Assembly: GCA_052400625.1 (NCBI GenBank)
Contig: JBQTGH010000023.1
DNA: 30,766 nucleotides
Source of the DNA: Thermophagus sp052400625
GTDB taxonomy: Bacteria > Bacteroidota > Bacteroidia > Bacteroidales > Marinilabiliaceae
Direction: 5' to 3' (one strand)
Below are positions 1 to 7,829 of the stretch, in pieces. The position numbers and the translations under genes are program-made. A model generated the notes under the pieces. The model worked only from the letters and a program-made list of their open reading frames with translations. It ran no database searches and was not told where the DNA came from. Each line of letters begins with the position of its first letter. Position 1 is the stretch's first letter.

Positions 1-322
1 CTTATACCAAAGGTTGGGATAACCTTATACCAAAGGTTGGGATAACCTTATACCAGGGGTTGGGATAACCTTATACCGGAGGTTGGGATAACCTTATACC
101 AAAGGTTGGGATAACCTTATACCAGGGGTTGGGATAACCTTATACCAGAGGTTGGGATAACCTTATACCAGGGGTTGGGATAACCTTATACCAGGGGTTG
201 GGATAACCTTATACCAGGGGTTGGGATAACCTTATACCAGGGGTTGGGATAACCTTATACCAGAGGTTGGGATAACCTTATACCAGAGGTTGGGATAACC
301 TTATACCGGGGGTTGGGATAAC
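1..322. repeat. 14-copy 23-bp tandem repeat (minisatellite)
   Basis: Fourteen complete head-to-tail units of 23 bp run from the first base to 322. The unit is CTTATACC, then three purines, then GGTTGGGATAAC. Only the three middle bases vary, and they are always purines: AAA, AAA, AGG, GGA, AAA, AGG, AGA, AGG, AGG, AGG, AGG, AGA, AGA, GGG in order. Each unit holds an imperfect inverted repeat (TTATACC against GGGATAA, one mismatch) and ACC-RRR-GGT at the centre. Because 23 is not a multiple of three it cannot encode a constant peptide. The array begins at the window edge and may extend further left. There are no unique spacers, so it is not CRISPR. Confidence 0.97.
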
Positions 323-830
323 CATTGCATGAAATCTATTAAACAGCATGCAAACACTTCAAAGTGCCCATTTTCAGACTCCTTTCAAAGCTTTACATCC
401 TGACTTTTTGTACAATCCTTCTTCTCCCTCTCTGTATTGACTGATACCAATTTATGACTTGTCTGAGTTTAAGCTGTTCTGTTTTCGTGGAAAGCAACCA
501 ACGCTCCATTAAAGAAATCTCAATCAGGAAAAGGGGTAATACACACACTCTCCAAACTAATTTTTGGTCATTTCCGGATGGACCCCCTTTTCGTGGGTTA
601 GTATTGAAGCTTTCAGGGCCCCTCCCCAACGTTTCAACCCGAATTATGCATTAGAACTTCGTCATGAGAATTAAAAGTGCAATCAATCAAGAACTTGTTG
701 AAATGAGGCATAGCATCGCTATGGTGAATTGAGACAAGTTAGCTTGCGACTTGATTGGCAGCAATTTTAATTCGTAATAGATTTTCTAATGCATTTTTCG
801 GGTTCAACACCTGGTTCGTCCTGGCCCATC
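323..830. other. Gene-poor stretch beside the repeat array
   Basis: I see no convincing gene here. The open frames are short, overlap on opposite strands and show no recognisable domain or start context. A 7-bp inverted repeat (TTGCATG at 325-331, CATGCAA at 347-353) sits directly at the end of the 23-bp array and may mark its border. Confidence 0.5.
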
Positions 831-873
831 AAAAAAAAACATGCCTGCGACAAAAGGATTATTCGCAGGCATG
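831..873 (-). terminator. Intrinsic terminator of the alginate operon
   Basis: Read on the minus strand, a perfect 11-bp stem (plus-strand CATGCCTGCGA at 840-850 and TCGCAGGCATG at 863-873) with a 12-nt loop is followed directly by nine T (831-839). It lies about 95 bp past the stop of the PL7 gene and would end the leftward transcript from the susCD genes. Confidence 0.9.
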
Positions 874-965
874 GGAAACACAACACCACACAATTATCCG
901 TCGGAGTCATCGTTTAGGGTCTGTTGGCATAACATCTGCAGATATGACCAATCCTTCCATAAGAT

Positions 966-2069
966 TTAGAAAGTTTCCACCAATTCAATTTTAGAAACGG
1001 CCACTTCACCATAAGCATCTAAAGGTTCATCGTCGTAACCTTCTTTGATTTGACTTAAGAAGATGGATGATTGCGTATAGCAACCAACCTTAAAATAGCC
1101 AACCTGATCATTGGATGTCCAGGTGTATGAGAACTCTTTTCCATTCGCCAGATTTACCACTTTACAAGTAATCTCACCCCCCTCAACTTCGACAAGCACA
1201 TTAAGTTTTTGCCCCAATTCATATGGCACATCTTGCTTAAAGTATTTTTTATTCTCTTCGTTCCACACCAAGTAGAGGCCTTGATCGGCATGATACTGGA
1301 GTCGCATTGGCTCATCTTCAGGCCCATGAATTTGGACAAAACAGACCTCCGGTTTCCTTTCCGGGGTATGCAAAATCCGCACTTCAACTTCCAGTTTTTG
1401 ATAATCCTGCACCGACCAGTAATGATCACCACCACCAACCAATTGTCTCAATTCACACCGAGGATATTTGGATCCTGAAGTTGTAACCCCGGCACAATGC
1501 CCTCTAAAAACCACTTCACCATCCTGAGCTCTAAAATAGGGTTCATATTGATAATCGATCAAATCCTGGCCCCCAATCTCCAAAGGATTAGTATTTCGTT
1601 CATTCACATCAGTCACCGAAGAGTTATCATTCCCCTGGTCGTCCACAGGCAAAGTAACCTTCCAGTCCACCAGGTTCGGAATGATGTCAGCGGGAAACAA
1701 TCGGGCAGCTTCAGGAGTTGCCTTAGTATATCTTGCTTCGGAGGCATTCCCTGTCTCATCAAAAGCCACAACGGAAAAAAGGACCTCCACACCATTCTCC
1801 AATGATTCCACGAGTAGACTATCCCGGGATGTAACCACTACCTCCTCGTTGTATTTTACTTCCACATGGCTAAAATCTGCATCCTTCGGATTGGTCCATC
1901 GCAAAAGAACCTGCGAATCCAAAGCCGATGCCGCCAAATTGGTCACAGGACTGGGTGGAACATGGTCTTCTTCATCATTGGACTTGCAACTTCCCGTCAA
2001 GCAAATCAGAAAACTCCCAAAGACGAATAACAATAAATTTTTAATCCATAAAATGAAATACTTCTTCAT
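966..2069 (-). CDS. PL7 alginate lyase lipoprotein with an N-terminal Fn3-like domain
   Basis: Cuts alginate by beta-elimination, most likely at the cell surface. The 367-residue protein begins with a lipoprotein signal whose lipid-bearing cysteine is Cys28, followed by an acidic stretch (SNDEED) of the kind that directs Bacteroidota lipoproteins to the surface. Residues ~38-118 look like a fibronectin III-type domain. The PL7 jelly roll follows, starting near DWKVTLP (~137) with the three family motifs in order: RCELR (204-208; usually R-T/S-E-L-R), QIH (246-248) and YFKVGCYTQ (325-333; usually YFKAGxYxQ). These hold the catalytic Arg, Gln, His and Tyr. It is the last gene of the leftward operon, with the terminator just beyond. 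The QIH form is often linked to polyguluronate or mixed activity, but specificity cannot be read from sequence alone. Confidence 0.93.
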   Translation of the reverse strand: MKKYFILWIKNLLLFVFGSFLICLTGSCKSNDEEDHVPPSPVTNLAASALDSQVLLRWTNPKDADFSHVEVKYNEEVVVTSRDSLLVESLENGVEVLFSVVAFDETGNASEARYTKATPEAARLFPADIIPNLVDWKVTLPVDDQGNDNSSVTDVNERNTNPLEIGGQDLIDYQYEPYFRAQDGEVVFRGHCAGVTTSGSKYPRCELRQLVGGGDHYWSVQDYQKLEVEVRILHTPERKPEVCFVQIHGPEDEPMRLQYHADQGLYLVWNEENKKYFKQDVPYELGQKLNVLVEVEGGEITCKVVNLANGKEFSYTWTSNDQVGYFKVGCYTQSSIFLSQIKEGYDDEPLDAYGEVAVSKIELVETF

Positions 2070-2137
2070 AAACGCTTCCCTCTGTTAAATAAGTTAAAAA
2101 CCAATTATTGCTTAGGTTGCCACCCAGACTGAATCAA

Positions 2138-4690
2138 TTAATGTGACACTATTATTTTCTTACTGGTTACGGAGCCATCTTCATAGGTAAGCCGAACAAT
2201 GTAAATCCCATCCGGCAAGAATGACAAATCCTGCTTCTGTATAGCACTACTATAGTCGAACCTCTTCTTCATCCACATCTTTCCGTGAAGATCAAAAACC
2301 GCCATTGCCTTCACGGCAACCCTCCCTCCATCAAAATAAAACTGGTTGTCAACAAAATAGGACGAATAACCTGAATTATTCTGCCCGGGATTATCGACCA
2401 CCGACAGAGGATTCGCTGCATAAAATTCAATTTCTGTAATTGTATTCCATTCACTGGGTCTGGAGGGCTGGCCATATCCGATTATTTTAACGTAACGAAC
2501 CCCGGAAACGATGGATGGTAAAAGGAAACTCTTGAATTCGTCATTGGTATTACTCACCAAATTTTCCTCATCGGGGAAAGCATTGACAAAATCTTCCTCT
2601 TCAGCACCTGTGGAAGAAACCCAAATTTGCAATTCGTAAGTTTTACCATCGGTGGTTGCATAATCCACCAATGCTAAATCATAAGCCGCCCCCAGGTCAA
2701 AAATGATTTCACCGCCATAGCCAAAACCGGACCACTGGGTATCAAAATCTTTGTCTAAGGCATGTTCCGCCACATTGTTCTTGGAATCGGTCACCTCTTC
2801 ATCAAAGACATAATATACCGATACATTATCATTATCGCTACCATCATTTATAAGGTAGAGCCCCTGATGGACATCAGCAGCCTGCTGGGTAACGGTTAAA
2901 GTTCTGGAAATAGTTCCTCCGGAAATGGTAATATATCCAACTCGATCTTCAAATTCTACATTCTCAGCAACCGCAATTAAGATGGTATCATTATTTTGGC
3001 CGGCAGAAGGGCTTACAGATATCCAATCGTAATCCTCTGCAACAGACCATTCAAGGTTAGCCGTAACAGCCACCTTTTTTTCTTCTCCCTCTGCAGCAAA
3101 AGAACCCACAGAACTTACAAATAAAATTTCCGATTCCGAATCATCTTCATAAGCATAAGGGCCTACATCCTCAGTGGTCAAAGGTTTATATTGCCCTTCC
3201 TCTTCACTGAAATGATCGCAGCCGGGATTACTGGAAGCGGGACGACTTTGGCCTTCAATATCGACGGAAACATTCTCGCTTTCAACGCCATTTTCAAAAA
3301 GAGGCGTTTCACTTGAAGATTTCCATATTTGATCATTTTCATCAAAAACCAATTGAGGATCTTCATTAATAACTTCCTTGTCTTCAAAAGTTGTGGTGGT
3401 AGCGCCCGACACCAAAGAAGCAGACTCAACAGGATAAACCAAATTATTTTTCCAAGTAATATTATCACCCTGATCATTATCGTCCATAAAAGCAATCAGA
3501 CTATTTTCCGAGCCTGTAATTAGATTATTAGCAATTAATATATTTGCCAAATCTTTTGAATACTTCCCATTGTTATCGAACCCTATCTCTATGCCATGAC
3601 TGTTATTTACCAGGGTATTATAGGCGATAATAATATTCTCGGCACGAAAATGTTTGGTTAAATTTGAACTTTGTCCGTCTATGGCATCTCCAAGCGTTAA
3701 GGTAATAGGTGCATCCCACTTGGTTCCGGTCAATCCTTCAAAGTAATTGTTGACAATAACATGATCAGTACCGTAAATTCTAATGCCGCCCGTATAAAGA
3801 GTGGCACCTTCTTCTGACATTCCAACCTCTTTTCCATTTCCAAAGAAATAATTTCCTTCGGCTCTGTTTCTGTTTCCATGACGGAAGGAAAGCGTTCCAT
3901 AACAACCTTTGAAGGTATTATGCCGAATGATATTATCGCACGATTTCACGGAAACAATTTCCGGGTCCCCGTCACAATCTTCAAACAAATTAAACTCAAC
4001 GGTAGTAAAGCCACTGGAATTAGACATATCACTCCACCCAATCCGGATAGATTCTTGCTCGTTGACAGCTCTTGGCCCGTTATTCTTAAAATAATTGTGG
4101 TCAATAACATCATATTGTGATTGATAAGCGTTATCGTCCGAATCGTAAGATCCATCTATCGTAATAAAATGCCCGGGAGTGGTCTTATTTTGAAAAATGT
4201 TGTGATCGATTCGATTGTGGTGACTTGGATACTGGAATGGCATCGTGTTATCATTATAGACACCCCCCACATACACCCACTTAACAGACTCAGTGGCATC
4301 CGTTTCAAAAACATTTCTGGTGATACGAATATTATTACACCCTTCCAGTTTGACCAAAGTGTTATTATCGGAACAATCGAAGACAAAACCTTCTAAGGTG
4401 ATATAAGAGGATTTTTTAAACACACAATACGAGGATCCGGTAAGCACAACGCCGCCAACACTTTCGGCCCTGACGATGATAGGATTTTCGGCGGTAGCCA
4501 TATTTTCAAAACGCATTTCGAAATCAGCATAGGTTCCGTTTTTAACAACAAACTCACCCCCGGTAGTAGCACCATTCACTGCTTCCGATAATTCCTCTCC
4601 ATCGTCATAAAATTCTTGCGAGAGGAGTTGATTAGACCATAAAAAAGCAAAAACAAGGATTAAATTTTTTATCGTAAAAATCTTTCTCAT
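2138..4690 (-). CDS. PL6 alginate lyase with BACON, discoidin and T9SS sorting domains
   Basis: Parallel beta-helix lyase of the chondroitinase B/alginate lyase family (PL6), 850 residues, probably secreted by the type IX system. Order: signal peptide (~1-24); beta-helix (~25-510); BACON domain (~522-604; the typical repeating W-I-S-V-S-P-S-A-G pattern is at 556-564); F5/8 type C-like carbohydrate-binding domain (~612-758); and a C-terminal T9SS type A sorting domain (~775-850) ending in the usual DGIYIVRL...KKIIVS pattern. The catalytic pair is visible: Lys249 in EIVSVKS and Arg270 in FRHGN, with the NEQESIRIG calcium-site segment at 210-218. The BACON and discoidin modules probably hold the enzyme on substrate. 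It sits between the TSUP and PL7 genes in the leftward operon. It is the only protein in the window with a T9SS tail. Confidence 0.93.
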   Translation of the reverse strand: MRKIFTIKNLILVFAFLWSNQLLSQEFYDDGEELSEAVNGATTGGEFVVKNGTYADFEMRFENMATAENPIIVRAESVGGVVLTGSSYCVFKKSSYITLEGFVFDCSDNNTLVKLEGCNNIRITRNVFETDATESVKWVYVGGVYNDNTMPFQYPSHHNRIDHNIFQNKTTPGHFITIDGSYDSDDNAYQSQYDVIDHNYFKNNGPRAVNEQESIRIGWSDMSNSSGFTTVEFNLFEDCDGDPEIVSVKSCDNIIRHNTFKGCYGTLSFRHGNRNRAEGNYFFGNGKEVGMSEEGATLYTGGIRIYGTDHVIVNNYFEGLTGTKWDAPITLTLGDAIDGQSSNLTKHFRAENIIIAYNTLVNNSHGIEIGFDNNGKYSKDLANILIANNLITGSENSLIAFMDDNDQGDNITWKNNLVYPVESASLVSGATTTTFEDKEVINEDPQLVFDENDQIWKSSSETPLFENGVESENVSVDIEGQSRPASSNPGCDHFSEEEGQYKPLTTEDVGPYAYEDDSESEILFVSSVGSFAAEGEEKKVAVTANLEWSVAEDYDWISVSPSAGQNNDTILIAVAENVEFEDRVGYITISGGTISRTLTVTQQAADVHQGLYLINDGSDNDNVSVYYVFDEEVTDSKNNVAEHALDKDFDTQWSGFGYGGEIIFDLGAAYDLALVDYATTDGKTYELQIWVSSTGAEEEDFVNAFPDEENLVSNTNDEFKSFLLPSIVSGVRYVKIIGYGQPSRPSEWNTITEIEFYAANPLSVVDNPGQNNSGYSSYFVDNQFYFDGGRVAVKAMAVFDLHGKMWMKKRFDYSSAIQKQDLSFLPDGIYIVRLTYEDGSVTSKKIIVSH

Positions 4691-4742
4691 AACAACTTAT
4701 TTTTCAAAAACTTTTCAGTAATTGCAAATAATAATATCACAA

Positions 4743-4768
4743 GGTCTTCTCGCCAATGAGAGAAGACC
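4743..4768 (-). terminator. Stem-loop between the permease and PL6 genes
   Basis: A perfect 9-bp inverted repeat (GGTCTTCTC at 4743-4751, GAGAAGACC at 4760-4768, 8-nt loop) lies 12 bp past the stop of the permease gene. Read on the minus strand it is followed by TTGTGATATT rather than a T-run, so it is more likely an mRNA processing or stabilising hairpin, or a weak attenuator within the operon, than a full terminator. Confidence 0.5.
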
Positions 4769-4779
4769 GCCCTATTGCA

Positions 4780-5526
4780 TTAAAAAAACCAAAGTTTAAT
4801 GGCCATACCGATAATGGCCAATACCAAAATTATTTTGATCCACTTTTCGCCACCTTTCATATTTAAATGACTGCCCAAAATCCCGCCTAAAGAAGTGCCG
4901 ACAGCCAAAGTAATTCCGACCTTCCAATCAACCATCCCGTTGAATAAAAACACGCCAACAGCGGGAATAGAATAGACCAGCGCAACAAATACTTTTATGC
5001 TATTCGCCTTCATAAGGGAAAAGTGATTGATCTTGGTTAAGGCAAGGATGATTAAAAATCCAATACCGGCATGTAAAAAACCGCCGTAAATACCAAGCAG
5101 AAAGAAAACTAAAAGACCTGAAACCAACTGTTTGGAACTAATATTGGCGTTGTCACTAATAGTATTCTGTTTTCGCCGAACAATAAAAAAAGCAGCGCCA
5201 ACCATCACCAATGCCAGAAATCGGTTAAAGGCTTTTTCGTCAATATCTACAGCCAGATTGGCCCCAATAATGGCCCCCACAACTGCAGCAGCCCCCAGAT
5301 AAAGGCTATAGGGAAATTCGTAGATCCCTTTGCGAGCAAAATTGGAAACCGCAAAAACATTCTGGGCAATTATTGCAATCCGATTCGTGCCATTTGCCAC
5401 GCCAGAGGGCAGCCCCATGAAAATCATCAAAGGCAATGTCAACAATGACCCTCCGCCGGCAACCACGTTGACAAATCCGGAAAGAATCCCAGCTAAAACT
5501 AACAACAAAATCTCTAAAGCATCCAC
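4780..5526 (-). CDS. TSUP (TauE/SafE) family membrane permease
   Basis: A 248-residue integral inner-membrane protein with about eight hydrophobic segments. The family signature GFVNVVAGGGSLLTLPLMIF (18-37) and the following ANGTNRIAI are intact, and the second half repeats the pattern (GIYGGFLHAGIGF). TSUP proteins move small anions such as sulfite or organosulfonates; the substrate here is unknown. It reads from a GTG at 5526; no in-frame ATG lies close upstream. It sits inside the alginate operon between PL17 and PL6, where alginate loci usually carry an MFS-type importer, so a role in moving unsaturated uronate or 4-deoxy-5-keto uronate is a fair inference but unproven. Alginate carries no sulfate, so sulfite export is not an obvious need. 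Confidence 0.85.
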   Translation of the reverse strand: MDALEILLLVLAGILSGFVNVVAGGGSLLTLPLMIFMGLPSGVANGTNRIAIIAQNVFAVSNFARKGIYEFPYSLYLGAAAVVGAIIGANLAVDIDEKAFNRFLALVMVGAAFFIVRRKQNTISDNANISSKQLVSGLLVFFLLGIYGGFLHAGIGFLIILALTKINHFSLMKANSIKVFVALVYSIPAVGVFLFNGMVDWKVGITLAVGTSLGGILGSHLNMKGGEKWIKIILVLAIIGMAIKLWFF

Positions 5527-5577
5527 GAAAATCCCTATAGTTAAAAATAAAACATATAAAAGTTATGGGCACAGCAT

Positions 5578-7812
5578 TTACTCATTCACATACATCTTAA
5601 AAGGCCCATCCCAGCTGACTTCCTTATCGTCTTTAAGTTTCACATGGTGACGCGAAGTCGCTTCACGATCGCGATTGGATATAGCCAGGATAATGCGCTT
5701 GTTATTCACCAATTCAACGGAAACAATTGTGTAATCGTCGGTATTCATCAAAGTCTCAATATTCATAACAGAACCAAAAGGACTATCGATCAATTCGGTT
5801 TCATAGTCTCTGTATCCATGAGCTTCTATCGTTGACACGAAGAGACTACCACCGGCTTTGTGACGGCGCAAAACCCAGGAAGGCTCATTTCTCAAATTAA
5901 ACTCCGGATCATTTGAGCCAAGACGGGTAAAAAAGATCGTATCTCCTTCCTGTGCCTCTGTGTTAACAGAATAGAAACTTCGATTATTAAGAAAAACAAT
6001 CCGGCTCACACGATCCCCGGGCGATCCTGCTCCTTCATTCCATAGATGCTGGTAACCATTACTGCTTCCAAAAGCTTTGAGAATCTTAAATCTCTCATAA
6101 GGGAAATTGGTATGAAGGATTTGTCCGTCATAATGGAAAGGTAAATCATAGGTATGAACTTGATCGGCATCGGAAGCGGCCCGAAAAACATCTACTATCA
6201 GGGGATTTTTCAACAATACCGAATCTTCAATTAATGCCAGGGTCCGATGCAATGATATGCCGGGATAAGCATTCAATTCTTTGGCACTCATCACCTTCAC
6301 TGTTTCCTGGTCGACTTTGAAGAACCAGGGGGTACCATCGGTTTTCGAGGCTTTCTTTACATTGCCCCCAAACTGTGACATTTGATCGACCACCAATGTA
6401 TTGTGAGCAATGGTTTGTTGGGCCCAGGTATCATTTTCGGGAAGGTATCGACCGCCATGCTTATACTCGATATTTACAAATCTTGCCGCACCATAGTCGG
6501 TTAAAATCTCATGACCGCTGTCATAAAACATCACAGATAATCGATCGAAGTGCCCATGCCCCATCCCATGTGAGGCATACTTCATGACAATGGCTTGTTC
6601 TCTCTCTTCCGACCGAAGCACTCCGATGGCCCCCTTATCTCCGTGAGCCCCGTCAAAGAATTGGCGAGATCTTCTGATAAAAGGTTTCGCTTCTCCTTTT
6701 TCGAGATCTCTGGCCACGGCCACACCGCCCCGGGAAAAAACAACTTCGCCTTGTTGCCGGGCAATACTTAACAGTTCTTTTTGTGATTGATCGACGTTAT
6801 AAATTATATCCACGGCATTCACCAGTTCGGGTGCAGCCAGCGACATTTCTTTAATGGCATCATTAATAGGAAAGAACCGTCCATCAACATTGGTTAACTG
6901 AAGAGTGGTTAATACGGCTTTCTTTAAAACACTATCTCTAAAAGCAAAAATTCTCAAGTCGGGCCGATTACTTTCCAACGACTGGGCAAACAGGAGATAA
7001 GGTAATAGGGCATATCTCTGATAATAGGGTCCCTCCGTATAATACCCATCGGGCGAGAACAACTCTGTCAGCTGCACCAGAAAACCCGATTCATTGGCCT
7101 CCTTATCCTTCGGTTGATCGCCTTCAACACCATACAAGGCACGTTCTACGAGTTCATCGTCCCTTAATGCCAATCCGGTCATCCCCACAGCAGCGACGGC
7201 CCATACCCCATGATTATGAACCCGATTAAACACTTTCGGTGATTCAACAGACAGGAAGTCGACATAGGGCCTTAACAAATTGGTTTCGATTGTTAATCGG
7301 TCTTGGGGGTCAAGGTAACTGAACACACAATCATAAGCCTGAATGGTATACACCAACCAGACGGCCTCATTTAACGACTGCCAAAAAAGCTTTCCCGGGG
7401 CATAGGAGGCTTTAACGGGATGTCTGCCAAGTTGAGGATAAAGTGCTGCATATTCAAGCAGCATATTTTTAACAAACTCAGCATATTTTTCTTCACCCGT
7501 AAGTTGCCACAGCACACCGGCACCATACATTGCGATATAATTGCTTTTATGTTTGTTGTGCGTATATCCACCTGCCGGATCCACCGGAATCGGAACATCC
7601 ATTGGTTGACTCATCAATTGGTCTGTCCTCGTTTTTAATTTTTCAAATGAAATGGACAAAAGCGGCAACTTTTCTTTTAATTTTTTAGCCTCCTTGACAG
7701 AACTATTCGTCAAAATAAGATTGGGATGAGCAGGTCCTTCCTCTGTTATTTCCGATCCACATCCACATAGAAAAAATGCACAAAAGAATACGAATAAGAA
7801 TGTTTTCTTCAT
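5578..7812 (-). CDS. PL17 oligoalginate lyase lipoprotein (heparinase II/III fold)
   Basis: Exo-acting lyase that should reduce alginate oligomers to unsaturated monouronates, which become 4-deoxy-L-erythro-5-hexoseulose uronate. 744 residues, with a short lipoprotein signal (lipid Cys18 in FLCGC), so probably periplasmic or membrane-anchored. The N-terminal alpha/alpha toroid (~30-350) carries Asn200-His201 (NRVHNHGVW) and Tyr258 in YYTEGPYYQRYALLP. The C-terminal beta-sheet domain (~360-744) carries the GMGHGHFDRLS segment (His419, His421), Asp439 in ILTDYG and His470 in IAHNTLVVD. These are the catalytic and zinc-site residues of characterised PL17 enzymes, at nearly the same numbering. 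It lies just downstream of a second heparinase-fold gene (17-bp gap) and upstream of the permease, in the same leftward operon. Confidence 0.92.
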   Translation of the reverse strand: MKKTFLFVFFCAFFLCGCGSEITEEGPAHPNLILTNSSVKEAKKLKEKLPLLSISFEKLKTRTDQLMSQPMDVPIPVDPAGGYTHNKHKSNYIAMYGAGVLWQLTGEEKYAEFVKNMLLEYAALYPQLGRHPVKASYAPGKLFWQSLNEAVWLVYTIQAYDCVFSYLDPQDRLTIETNLLRPYVDFLSVESPKVFNRVHNHGVWAVAAVGMTGLALRDDELVERALYGVEGDQPKDKEANESGFLVQLTELFSPDGYYTEGPYYQRYALLPYLLFAQSLESNRPDLRIFAFRDSVLKKAVLTTLQLTNVDGRFFPINDAIKEMSLAAPELVNAVDIIYNVDQSQKELLSIARQQGEVVFSRGGVAVARDLEKGEAKPFIRRSRQFFDGAHGDKGAIGVLRSEEREQAIVMKYASHGMGHGHFDRLSVMFYDSGHEILTDYGAARFVNIEYKHGGRYLPENDTWAQQTIAHNTLVVDQMSQFGGNVKKASKTDGTPWFFKVDQETVKVMSAKELNAYPGISLHRTLALIEDSVLLKNPLIVDVFRAASDADQVHTYDLPFHYDGQILHTNFPYERFKILKAFGSSNGYQHLWNEGAGSPGDRVSRIVFLNNRSFYSVNTEAQEGDTIFFTRLGSNDPEFNLRNEPSWVLRRHKAGGSLFVSTIEAHGYRDYETELIDSPFGSVMNIETLMNTDDYTIVSVELVNNKRIILAISNRDREATSRHHVKLKDDKEVSWDGPFKMYVNE

Positions 7813-7829
7813 GGGAAAATGCTTTTTAA

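Noticed and set aside
1..322. CRISPR array
   Set aside because: The units abut without unique spacers; only three bases vary and these are always purines. No cas genes are present.
393..654. Small genes on either strand beside the repeat array
   Set aside because: Two overlapping frames on opposite strands with no domain, no start context and no neighbours to support them.
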